Source of the DNA: Gallionella sp.
Lineage (GTDB): Bacteria; Pseudomonadota; Gammaproteobacteria; Burkholderiales; Gallionellaceae
Direction of reading: 5' to 3'
Assembly (NCBI GenBank): GCA_025362155.1
Contig: JANYHX010000269.1
Location: 1 to 5,315 of the forward strand
DNA: 5,315 nt
Part shown: in pieces, positions 1 through 5,315 of the stretch
How positions within the stretch are numbered: the first letter of the stretch is position 1
Layout of the letters: each line of letters begins with the position of its first letter
Made by a program: the position numbers and the translations under genes
Notes under the pieces: model-generated
Databases searched by the model: none
What the model saw: the letters and a program-made list of their open reading frames with translations, nothing else
What the model was told of the DNA's origin: nothing

Positions 1-77
1 AATGGAATATCAGATTGCCCAACAAGCCGGACTGCTTCCTGTTTGTATTCTTGACTGTATTTCCTGCGTTTGTGCAT
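1..77 (-). CDS. IS3-family transposase OrfA, N-terminal fragment (runs off window)
   Basis: Only about 25 codons are visible, reading MHKRRKYSQEYKQEAVRLV and then GQSDIP before the window edge. The basic start followed by YSQEYKQEAVRLV is the typical opening of the helix-turn-helix OrfA of IS3-type transposases (HTH_Tnp_1 family). In that family OrfA binds the element ends, and a programmed frameshift with OrfB gives the active transposase. The ATG at 77 is supported by a strong GGAGG ribosome binding site six bases upstream. Nothing can be said about whether the element is intact, because OrfB lies outside the window. Confidence 0.7.
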   Translation of the reverse strand, partial: MHKRRKYSQEYKQEAVRLVGQSDIP

Positions 78-83
78 CGTTTA

Positions 84-88
84 CCTCC
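84..88 (-). promoter_or_regulatory. Ribosome binding site of IS orfA
   Basis: GGAGG on the minus strand, six bases before the ATG at 77. It fixes the start of the OrfA fragment, which is too short to be called from length alone. Confidence 0.65.
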
Positions 89-138
89 GAGTGTATTATC
101 ACTCTTAATGAGGTATCCGTTAAATCGGGGTAGAACCA

Positions 139-234
139 TACAAACGTGCCCGCAGCCCGCAAGTTCCCTCATGTGATCTTGATTGTGGTTGCCGGCCAAA
201 AAAATAGGGCGAGCTAAGGGTAAATAACAAACAA
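139..234. other. Intergenic stretch between the IS end and ynfA
   Basis: No convincing gene is seen here. It should contain the upstream region of the ynfA-like gene. A purine block AAGGG at 216-220 could serve as its ribosome binding site, but the 14-base gap to the ATG at 235 is long. No clear -35/-10 pair was recognised. The IS end at about 138 means the upstream control region of ynfA may have been shortened or altered by the insertion. Confidence 0.4.
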
Positions 235-567
235 ATGAATATATTCACCACCACCGGATTATTTATTGCAACCGCCATCGCAGAGATCGTCGGCTGCTAT
301 TTACCCTATCTGTGGCTGCAAAATCGCATGCCTGTTTGGGTGCTCATCCCCGCTGCGGTTTTTCTTGCATGTTCGCCTGGATGCTAACGCTTCATCCCAC
401 GGCAGCAGCAGGGCGTGTCTATGCTGCTTATGGGGGAGTCTATGTTGTGACTGCGCTGCTGTGGTTATGGCTTGTGGACGGTGAGCGTCCTCACCTCTGG
501 GATGCCATAAGGGGCAGGAATCGCCTTGGCTGGAATGGCAATCATTATGTTCGCACCGCGTTCTTAG
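235..567 (+). pseudogene. ynfA: YnfA/UPF0060-type small membrane protein gene with two compensating frameshifts
   Basis: The reading frame opens at 235 ([20 protein letters not shown], then CYLPYLWLQ) and matches the start of YnfA, a small four-helix inner-membrane protein of about 108-110 residues related to small multidrug resistance transporters. Near 368/369 one base appears to be missing. The conserved core ([10 protein letters not shown], then [16 protein letters not shown]) continues one frame back. Near 509/510 one extra base restores the original frame, giving [18 protein letters not shown] and a TAG at 565-567. Allowing for both shifts, the product is 110 residues, exactly family length, so no other damage is apparent. 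As written, the first frame stops at the TAA starting at 388. The gene is either recently inactivated or carries two sequencing/assembly errors. Its end overlaps the stop of the opposing merR gene by four bases. Confidence 0.85.
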
Positions 568-926
568 CAACATGAATTAGCCGGTTTCGCTTTACCTGTC
601 AGGGGCACACAGTCTGGCATCCCGTTCTGTACACCACATGCCCCACCGCACGCACCTTGAATTTGCATAAGCGATGCCTTGAATTTCAACAACAGCGCAA
701 GCTGCTGGTCTATTTTCAACAGGATTTGTTGTATCTCGCGCAATGTAAAACCGCTGTCCTTGAGGCAACGGATTTGATCCAAACGTTCAGCCTCGCCGGG
801 CGTGTAATTTTTGTAGCCGCTGCTCGCTTTGCGTTCAGTGCCTGTTGCGATCAGCCCCAATTTTTCGTAGTAGCGTATCGTGTCCCGCGAAAATCCGGAG
901 CACTTTGAGAGCTCACCAATTAGCAT
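564..926 (-). CDS. Short cysteine-rich MerR-family transcriptional regulator
   Basis: A 120-residue DNA-binding regulator. The N-terminal winged helix-turn-helix is typical of MerR proteins: [20 protein letters not shown] at 1-20, EKLGLI at 21-26, and a second basic element around [16 protein letters not shown] at 50-65. The C-terminus is metal-site-like, with Cys at 93, 97, 106, 119 and 120. C97-X8-C106 has the spacing of the mercury-loop cysteines of MerR, and the terminal Cys pair recalls CueR and ZntR. The dimerisation helix between about residues 66 and 92 looks roughly 20 residues shorter than in CueR or MerR, and no Cys stands where MerR has its first ligand. The ligand is therefore unknown; a soft or thiophilic metal is only an inference. 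ATG 926 is preferred over GTG 941 because GGGAG lies eight bases before it. The target promoter is not evident, since its neighbour ynfA is convergent. Confidence 0.88.
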   Translation of the reverse strand: MLIGELSKCSGFSRDTIRYYEKLGLIATGTERKASSGYKNYTPGEAERLDQIRCLKDSGFTLREIQQILLKIDQQLALLLKFKASLMQIQGACGGACGVQNGMPDCVPLTGKAKPANSCC

Positions 927-934
927 GATTTTTT

Positions 935-939
935 CTCCC
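935..939 (-). promoter_or_regulatory. Ribosome binding site deciding the merR start
   Basis: GGGAG on the minus strand, eight bases upstream of ATG 926. This site lies inside the region that would be coding if GTG 941 were the start, so it favours the shorter 120-residue protein. Confidence 0.6.
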
Positions 940-950
940 ACCTTGTATTA

Positions 951-1075
951 TTGAGCATTACATAATTCATTACACCGTTCACCCTGATGTATCGAAGGGC
1001 GAAACCTTGTGCCAGCCTCAGGCTTCGATACCTCAGCCCGAACGGAATGGTTGTCGCGAATTATGTAATATTCAA
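951..1075. mobile_element. MITE-like palindromic element, 125 bp
   Basis: The ends are 18-bp inverted repeats: TTGAGCATTACATAATTC at 951-968 and its counterpart at 1058-1075, matching at 16 of 18 positions with the inner 12 perfect. The dinucleotide TA stands directly outside both ends (949-950 and 1076-1077), compatible with a TA target duplication of the kind made by IS630/Tc1-type transposases. The interior contains no ORF but a second, nested inverted repeat (975-1045). These features together suggest a non-autonomous miniature element. It sits 24 bases upstream of the merR start and about 95 bases past the selD stop, so it may carry or disrupt the merR promoter and could fold in transcripts from selD. 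Confidence 0.65.
975..1045. repeat. Nested inverted repeat with two REP-like hairpins
   Basis: CCGTTC at 975-980 pairs with GAACGG at 1040-1045. Inside, CTGATGTATCGAAG (984-997) and CTTCGATACCTCAG (1023-1036) are inverted copies matching at 13 of 14 positions. Each core can also fold alone: CCC/GGG closes the left one (982-984 with 997-999) and GGC/GCC closes the right one (1021-1023 with 1036-1038). The closing bases differ but pairing is kept, which suggests selection for structure or a common repeat template. The form resembles a dispersed proteobacterial palindrome of the CCGTTC...CTGAG...TCGAAG type, recalled from general knowledge and not checked. Confidence 0.6.
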
Positions 1076-1170
1076 TAGATATTGTATTCAAGAAACATGT
1101 CGGCCTATCATTGGTGAGGTGGCGGGCGCCTGCAAACTTATGAGTTCACCGTGATGGTATCCAGGCAATC

Positions 1171-2226
1171 CTACATGACATCAATTTTTGCAGCACCCAT
1201 CGTCATTTCACCTATCTCGACTGCATCAGTAAATCCGCTCTCGATGAATATCGTCAACACTTCCTTTACCGCAGAAGGGGCGCAGGACACTAGCAAGCCG
1301 CCAGATGTCTGCGGATCGGTCAGCAAGGTTTTTTGTACCTGGGTGATGGAGGACGACAAGATTACATCATGCCCATAGCCCGCCCAGTTGCGTTCGGAAG
1401 CGCCGGTCACATAACCGTTTTCGGCAAGTTGTTGCACGTTGGGCAGCAAAGGAATGTGCGCCATATGAAGAATGGCTTTCAGTTTGCTGCCGCGCGCCAC
1501 TTCGAGTAAATGACCGAGCAGGCCAAAGCCGGTTACATCGGTGATGGCATGCACACCGGGCAGATCGGACAAGGCCATGCCGGGTTTGTTGAGTTTGGTG
1601 GTGGCCGCTATCATTGCAGCGTACCCGGCGGCGTTAAGCTGCCCCTTTTTTAACGCCGCCGACAAAATCCCAACACCGAGCGGTTTGCCGAGGATGAGTT
1701 TATCGCCTGCTTGAGCGTCTGCATTGCGTTTTATTTTTGAAGGATGAACCAAGCCTAGCACCACCAGGCCGTAAATCGGTTCGACTGAATCTATGGTGTG
1801 GCCGCCCGCAATGGGGATACCGGCCTCGGTGCAGACCGCTTCGCCGCCCTGAATAATTTTGCCAATGACCTCTATCGGTAATTGATTGATAGGCATGGCA
1901 ACCAGTGCCAGCGCCATGATAGGCGTACCACCCATCGCATACACATCTGAAATCGCATTGGTGGCGGCAATACGTCCGAAGTCATAAGGATCGTCCACAA
2001 TAGGCATAAAAAAATCGGTCGTGGCGATCAGAGCTTGCTCGTCATTGAGCTTATAGACGGCGGCGTCATCAGCGGTCTCGATGCCGACCAGCAATTTTTC
2101 AGGGATTGGAAATCCGCTTGAGTTTTTCAGAATTTCGGCCAGTACGCCCGGGGCAATTTTGCAGCCGCAGCCACCACCATGAGAAAAAGATGTCAGTTTG
2201 ATGTTTCCGTCGTGCAGCGTATTCAT
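1171..2226 (-). CDS. selD: Selenide, water dikinase (selenophosphate synthetase), Cys form
   Basis: A 351-residue cytosolic enzyme that converts selenide and ATP to selenophosphate, AMP and phosphate. The N-terminal catalytic loop SHGGGCGCK places Cys20 and Lys23 at the positions of E. coli Cys17 and Lys20. It is the cysteine rather than selenocysteine variant. Metal/ATP-site aspartates are seen at D53/D54, D71, D94 (SDVYAMGG) and D230 (TDVTGFGLLGHL), with GGHTID at 141-146 and TDPQTSGGLL near the C-terminus. Length and motif spacing fit full-length SelD. ATG 2226 has GGAG eight bases upstream and overlaps the stop of the preceding glycosyltransferase gene as ATGA, so the two are probably co-transcribed and translationally coupled. 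In this setting the selenophosphate most likely feeds the adjacent SenB-like enzyme (the senC role); it could also serve selenocysteine or selenouridine synthesis. Confidence 0.96.
   Translation of the reverse strand: MNTLHDGNIKLTSFSHGGGCGCKIAPGVLAEILKNSSGFPIPEKLLVGIETADDAAVYKLNDEQALIATTDFFMPIVDDPYDFGRIAATNAISDVYAMGGTPIMALALVAMPINQLPIEVIGKIIQGGEAVCTEAGIPIAGGHTIDSVEPIYGLVVLGLVHPSKIKRNADAQAGDKLILGKPLGVGILSAALKKGQLNAAGYAAMIAATTKLNKPGMALSDLPGVHAITDVTGFGLLGHLLEVARGSKLKAILHMAHIPLLPNVQQLAENGYVTGASERNWAGYGHDVILSSSITQVQKTLLTDPQTSGGLLVSCAPSAVKEVLTIFIESGFTDAVEIGEMTMGAAKIDVM
2223..2226 (-). promoter_or_regulatory. ATGA stop/start overlap coupling senB to selD
   Basis: The selD ATG (2226-2224) and the senB TGA (2225-2223) share bases on the minus strand. 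The selD ribosome binding site GGAG (2235-2238) lies within the last codons of senB. This is classical geometry for translational coupling and implies linked production of the two proteins. Confidence 0.85.
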
Positions 2227-3206
2227 GTGTGCTTCTCCATGTTAGAGATGCAATTATCCACCAACTTTAGCAAGGCCGCCTGTTCTCGTTGCGGTGAGAA
2301 AAGTGGCGCGCGTGCAGTACACTGTTTTTGCAGGAGGCTCAAAAATTTTGCGTCATGGGCTGCGCAGTCTATCAACTGCGCCAATTTTAAACTGTCACCG
2401 AGTGGAAAATAGCCCGCATAATTTCCCCCCAACATGCCGCGATTGCCAGGAATATCGCTGGCCAGTACCGGGACGCCGCTGGTGACGGCTTCGATGATGA
2501 CATTGGCACCGCCTTCCATGGCCGAAGTGATGACCATCAGTTGACTGCGCTTCAAGCGCTGCCGTGTTGCGGCATGGGCCAAATTTCCCAGACTACGGTA
2601 ATGGGGATAGAGCTGTTGGGTTTTCTCGGCCAGCTTACCCAAAGCCGGATCAAGCGCGCCGCCGATATGGATCAGACGGACATTTTTCGATTGTAAAAAT
2701 TTTGCTGCGTGCATGAAAGTGACAGGATCTTTTTCGGCACGCAAGTGGCCTATCATCGTCACGTCAAAATATCTGGACGGTTTTGTGGGGTTTTTGTTGA
2801 GCGGTTTGAGCGAGGGTGCGGATTGGTATATGACCTGCGCTTTACTGTGCAAATCTTTGTTGAGACCCTGCAAGCCTGCTGCTTGCAAGACCACCAGTTT
2901 GGTAGCTAATTGCAAAGAGCGTTGTGCATCCCTGTTGGTAAAAATATCCTTGTATAAATCCGTGCCGGTGAGTACGACGATCAGCGGCAGCATTGGACAG
3001 GCAGCAGAAAACGCGGCAATGGATGCCGCCGAGCGCCGCGCATGCAGTGCTATCATCGCATCATAGGAGCTGCCGTCCCATCGCACCGCCAGCGTTACCC
3101 TGTAGTCTTTGCGCAAAAAACGCGACCAGCGCCACGCAGTTTGCCAATTGCCATTATTGGCATTTGCCAAGGCAGGGCTGATAATAACAATATGCGGTTT
3201 ATCCAT
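2223..3206 (-). CDS. senB: SenB-like selenosugar synthase (GT-B glycosyltransferase fold)
   Basis: A 327-residue glycosyltransferase-like protein, predicted cytosolic with no signal peptide. The N-terminal Rossmann half has IVIISPALANANNGNWQTA (residues 6-24) and LTGTDLY (79-85). The C-terminal nucleotide-sugar half opens with VTMIGHLRAEKDP (149-161). It carries the retaining-GT E-X7-E motif, E231 and E239 in MEGGANVIIEA, followed by SGVPVLAS. The NNGNWQTA segment and linkage to selD and an EgtB-like gene match SenB, the enzyme described as joining selenophosphate and a UDP-sugar to form a selenosugar with a C-Se bond. A generic GT4 enzyme is the alternative, but it would not explain the context. 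ATG 3206 is the only usable start, because an in-frame TGA lies eight codons upstream. No strong ribosome binding site is visible. The 5' end faces senA at almost zero distance. Confidence 0.88.
   Translation of the reverse strand: MDKPHIVIISPALANANNGNWQTAWRWSRFLRKDYRVTLAVRWDGSSYDAMIALHARRSAASIAAFSAACPMLPLIVVLTGTDLYKDIFTNRDAQRSLQLATKLVVLQAAGLQGLNKDLHSKAQVIYQSAPSLKPLNKNPTKPSRYFDVTMIGHLRAEKDPVTFMHAAKFLQSKNVRLIHIGGALDPALGKLAEKTQQLYPHYRSLGNLAHAATRQRLKRSQLMVITSAMEGGANVIIEAVTSGVPVLASDIPGNRGMLGGNYAGYFPLGDSLKLAQLIDCAAHDAKFLSLLQKQCTARAPLFSPQREQAALLKLVDNCISNMEKHT
3157..3185 (+). promoter_or_regulatory. Candidate sigma-70-type promoter for senA, inside the senB 5' end
   Basis: TTGGCA (3157-3162) and GATAAT (3180-3185) are separated by 17 bases, each matching the sigma-70 consensus at five of six positions. 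The predicted transcription start is around 3191-3193, right at the first in-frame ATG (3192). The message would be leaderless if that ATG is used, or have a leader of about 20-27 bases if ATG 3213 or 3219 is used. The elements lie within codons for the conserved start of SenB, so they could be coincidental. Confidence 0.45.
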
Positions 3207-3212
3207 AAACGT

Positions 3213-4406
3213 ATGTCTATGCCATCTTCATTTCGGAACGCCTCAGCCGCTCAACTGGCCGCTGCCATGCGGGATGCGCGTAATTATACGCTGGCGCTGT
3301 TTGAGCGCTTTCAGTCAGCTGGCCTGGACGATCTGGCGCGGGTGCCTTACCTCCCCATTATCAATCCGCCGTTATGGGAACTGGGGCATATTGCGTGGTT
3401 TGCCGAGTGGTTTGTATTACGCGAGGCGGCAACCAGCCATCCTACTGCGGCGCAACATCCGTGCTTGTTGGACGCCGGTGACCGTTGGTTCGATTCGGGC
3501 AATGTGGCCCATGCAACTCGCTGGACACTAGACCTGCCGGATGTGGCAATAATAAAAAAATATGCTGACGAAGTCTTGACTCGCATATTAGACAAGCTTG
3601 CCAACGTAACTGATGATGCAATAGCGCTGTACCCATATCGTTTGGTGTTGGCGCATGAAGATATGCACGGCGAAGCGTTTGCCTACACCTTGCAAACCCT
3701 GGGCTTGGCGGCACCGTCTTCTCTTCGGGCGATGGCACTCTCAGCAGCGCCGCACACCGATCTGCATTTTGATGGTGGCCCATTTCAATTGGGTAGTCCC
3801 GCTACACGGGAATTTGTTTTCGACAATGAAAAGTGGGCACACCCAGTAACCATTCCTGAATTCACCATCAGCTCAACGTTGGTATCGAACGAGCAGTACC
3901 AGCAATTCATGGATGACGGTGGCTATGAAAAAATGCAATTTTGGGATGATGCAGGTCGTGCGTGGCTTGCCGCGAAAAAACGTTACGCTCCGCAATACTG
4001 GCAGCGCGACCACAAATTATGGTTGTGCCGGCGGTTCGGTAAGCTAATGGAATTGCCTGAGAAGGAGCCCGTGCGTCATGTGAGTTTGCACGAAGCGCGG
4101 GCGTATTGCCGCTGGGCCGGACGACGCCTGCCGAGCGAAGCGGAATGGGAGTTCGCGGCCAGTTCAGACAATCCGAATTTTCGCTGGGGCGATTTGTGGG
4201 AGTGGACAGATTCAACCTTCGCACCCTATCCGGGATTTTCAGCGGATGCTTATCTGGAATACTCAGCGCCATGGTTTGGCACGCACCAGGTTCTACGCGG
4301 TGCATCCTTTGCCACGCAACAGCGAAGCTGCTCGCCGCGATACCGTAATTTTTTTACGGCTGAGCGTGATGACATTTTTGTTGGCTTTAGAACTTGCGCT
4401 AATTAA
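3213..4406 (+). CDS. senA: SenA-like selenoneine synthase (EgtB-type non-haem iron enzyme)
   Basis: A 397-residue protein of EgtB architecture. It has an N-terminal DinB-like helical domain (about 1-170) and a C-terminal formylglycine-generating-enzyme/sulfatase-modifying domain (about 185-397). The probable iron-binding histidines are H59 in NPPLWELGHIAWF, and H148 and H152 in AHEDMHGEAF. The C-terminal domain shows VSNEQYQQFMDDGGY, RRLPSEAEWEFA, GDLWEWTDSTFAPYPGF, VLRGASFAT and YRNFF. EgtB-family enzymes use O2 and Fe(II) to form a C-S or C-Se bond to hercynine. SenA is the member described as using a selenosugar and leading to selenoneine. Assignment as SenA rather than EgtB rests mainly on the adjacent senB and selD and on the NPPLWELGH form of the first motif. 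The start is uncertain: ATGs at 3192, 3213 and 3219 are all possible and none has a good ribosome binding site. ATG 3213 just clears the senB start. Confidence 0.9.
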   Translation: MSMPSSFRNASAAQLAAAMRDARNYTLALFERFQSAGLDDLARVPYLPIINPPLWELGHIAWFAEWFVLREAATSHPTAAQHPCLLDAGDRWFDSGNVAHATRWTLDLPDVAIIKKYADEVLTRILDKLANVTDDAIALYPYRLVLAHEDMHGEAFAYTLQTLGLAAPSSLRAMALSAAPHTDLHFDGGPFQLGSPATREFVFDNEKWAHPVTIPEFTISSTLVSNEQYQQFMDDGGYEKMQFWDDAGRAWLAAKKRYAPQYWQRDHKLWLCRRFGKLMELPEKEPVRHVSLHEARAYCRWAGRRLPSEAEWEFAASSDNPNFRWGDLWEWTDSTFAPYPGFSADAYLEYSAPWFGTHQVLRGASFATQQRSCSPRYRNFFTAERDDIFVGFRTCAN

Positions 4407-4448
4407 GTTGTCGTTCTGGTTCGCGGAATTCAAACCTCTCCGCAGCAT
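4407..4448. other. Short convergent gap between senA and egtD
   Basis: Forty-two bases separate the senA TAA (4404-4406) from the egtD TGA (4449-4451, minus strand). No hairpin followed by a T-run is visible on either strand, so termination is either factor-dependent or lies inside the opposing gene. Confidence 0.5.
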
Positions 4449-5315
4449 TCACATCACCCGGGCATGACACACCATAAACCAATTATTTACATCACTCCAG
4501 GTGCGGGTCACTTTCAATCCTGATTGCTGTAGAAGTTGCACAAAGTTATCAGGCGTGTACTTGTAACTATTTTCAGTATGGATGCGTTCACCCGTAAGAA
4601 AAAGACGTTCGCCGCCCTGCCATTTGACTGTTACGGTATGCATGGCTTCGAGATACATTTCTATCCGGCTTAGTGCGGTATTAAAATAACTGTAATGTTG
4701 CCACTCACGAATATCAAAATTTGCACCCAGTAAATTATTCAGGTGCAGCAACAAATTGAGATTGAACGATGCAGTCACGCCCAACGCGTCGTTATAAGCG
4801 GCATTCAGAGTTTCCCCATCTTTGATTAAATCCACGCCTATCAGTAATCCACCATCACTTTCACAAGCGGCATGTAATCTTCGAAAAAATTCCCCAGCCT
4901 CATCGGGTGTGAAATTGCCGATGGAAGAGCCCGGATAAAAAAATAAGCGCTTGCTGTGTTGCACAGCATCCGGCAATTGCAATGCAGTGGAAAAATCCAT
5001 ACCCAACCCGGTCATCCGGATGTGCGGAAAACGTTGTTGCAGATCGCCGACTGCCTCGCGCAAAAAATCCACGGAGATATCCACCGGCACATATTGCGCG
5101 GGCTGCAGCGCCGAAAACAAGCGCGCGGCTTTGGCGCAATTTCCCGCGCCCAGATCAATCAAGGTACTTCCCACACCGACTACTTCAGCAATTTCGCCCT
5201 GGTAAGTTTCAAAAATAGAGGCTTCGGTGCGTGATAAATAATATTCAGGCAATTCGCATATGGCCGCAAACAACTTGGATCCCAGTTCATCATAAAAGTA
5301 TTTGGGCAACGAATA
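4449..5315 (-). CDS. egtD: L-histidine N-alpha-methyltransferase, N-terminus outside window
   Basis: EgtD transfers three methyl groups from S-adenosylmethionine to the histidine alpha-amino group, giving hercynine, the acceptor for EgtB and SenA enzymes. The visible 288 residues begin YSLPKYFYDELGS, near the start of family members, so roughly 30-35 N-terminal residues are missing from the usual length of about 320. The frame stays open to the window edge. A TTG at 5309 is internal, not the start. Seen in order are PEYYLSRTE, the SAM-binding IDLGAGNC, VPVDIS, FFYPGSSIGNF, LIGVDLIKDGETLNAAYNDA, SFNLNLL, SRIEMYLE and TENSYKY. The Asn of IGNF and the Glu and Ser of TENS correspond to histidine-binding residues known in mycobacterial EgtD. 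It ends VNNWFMVCHARVM. The gene converges on senA with a 42-base gap and may have its own promoter outside the window. Confidence 0.96.
   Translation of the reverse strand, partial: YSLPKYFYDELGSKLFAAICELPEYYLSRTEASIFETYQGEIAEVVGVGSTLIDLGAGNCAKAARLFSALQPAQYVPVDISVDFLREAVGDLQQRFPHIRMTGLGMDFSTALQLPDAVQHSKRLFFYPGSSIGNFTPDEAGEFFRRLHAACESDGGLLIGVDLIKDGETLNAAYNDALGVTASFNLNLLLHLNNLLGANFDIREWQHYSYFNTALSRIEMYLEAMHTVTVKWQGGERLFLTGERIHTENSYKYTPDNFVQLLQQSGLKVTRTWSDVNNWFMVCHARVM

Larger units (their letters stand above)
1..138 (-). mobile_element. End of an IS3-family-like insertion sequence (partial)
   Basis: The left edge carries the upstream end of an insertion sequence whose body lies outside the window. 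It is recognised from the OrfA start on the minus strand (77 downwards). Upstream of that, read on the minus strand from 138, is a candidate terminal inverted repeat beginning TGGTTCTACCCC and continuing GATTTAACGGATACC. The TG start, the CCCC block about eight bases in and the following GGA-ACC block resemble IS3-group ends. The outer boundary at 138 is inferred, because the other end is not visible for comparison. A 3-4 bp target duplication would start at 139. Confidence 0.6.

Noticed and set aside
301..575. ORFs on both strands across the ynfA region (minus 573-301, plus 266-484)
   Set aside because: They are shadows of the frameshifted ynfA gene; only the YnfA frames show family motifs.
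927..941. GTG at 941 as the start of the MerR-family gene
   Set aside because: The GGGAG site for ATG 926 lies inside this extension, and the family usually begins right at the [12 protein letters not shown] segment.
943..1088. TTGTATT direct repeat (943-949 and 1082-1088) as the target duplication of the MITE-like element
   Set aside because: The right copy is not adjacent to the terminal repeat, whereas a TA abuts both ends, so the longer repeat is probably chance in AT-rich sequence.
1076..1170. Terminator downstream of selD
   Set aside because: Only a short GGCGCC-type palindrome is present near 1124-1130, with no following T-run on the minus strand.
3141..3170. Inverted TGCCAAT/ATTGGCA and repeated TTGCCAA as an operator between senB and senA
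   Set aside because: The bases encode the repetitive ANANNGNWQ segment of SenB, so the pattern is adequately explained by codons. It could still be an operator, but there is no independent support.
3042..3212. N-terminal extension of senA back to an ATG at 3042
   Set aside because: This stretch is the opposite strand of conserved SenB coding sequence, and the encoded residues do not resemble an EgtB/SenA N-terminus.
3442..3783. Minus-strand ORF within senA, and similar ORFs at 3907-4305 and 2713-3066
   Set aside because: They lie wholly inside genes with clear conserved motifs and show no recognisable domain or ribosome binding site.

Overview
The window holds a compact gene set that reads as a selenoneine (selenium analogue of ergothioneine) biosynthesis locus. 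To its left is a small metal-regulator/membrane-protein pair, and mobile DNA lies at the left edge and between the two blocks. Protein signatures and moderate base composition suggest a proteobacterium, most likely a betaproteobacterium. That placement is inference, because no rRNA or tRNA marker is present.

Layout. (1) Positions 1-138: the end of an IS3-like insertion sequence, with the first 25 or so codons of its OrfA on the minus strand. (2) 139-234: intergenic. (3) 235-567: a ynfA-type (UPF0060) small membrane protein gene, plus strand, broken by two mutually compensating single-base frameshifts. (4) 564-926: a short, cysteine-rich MerR-family regulator, minus strand, whose stop codon overlaps that of ynfA. 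(5) 951-1075: a 125-bp MITE-like palindromic element with 18-bp terminal inverted repeats and a possible TA target duplication. The rest of the gap to 1170 holds nothing I recognise. (6) 1171-3206, minus strand: a senB-like glycosyltransferase gene followed by selD (selenophosphate synthetase), with ATGA stop/start overlap. (7) 3213-4406, plus strand: an EgtB-like non-haem iron enzyme best read as SenA, divergent from senB with almost no intergenic space. (8) 4449-5315, minus strand: egtD (histidine methyltransferase), convergent with senA; its N-terminus is outside the window.

How the genes fit together. SelD makes selenophosphate from selenide and ATP. SenB is expected to use selenophosphate and a UDP-sugar to form a selenosugar. 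EgtD trimethylates histidine to hercynine. SenA is expected to join the selenosugar to hercynine oxidatively, on the way to selenoneine. All four steps are encoded side by side, and no egtA, egtC or egtE is visible, which favours selenoneine over ergothioneine. The biochemical roles come from knowledge of the described Sen pathway; the gene arrangement and motifs are seen directly here.
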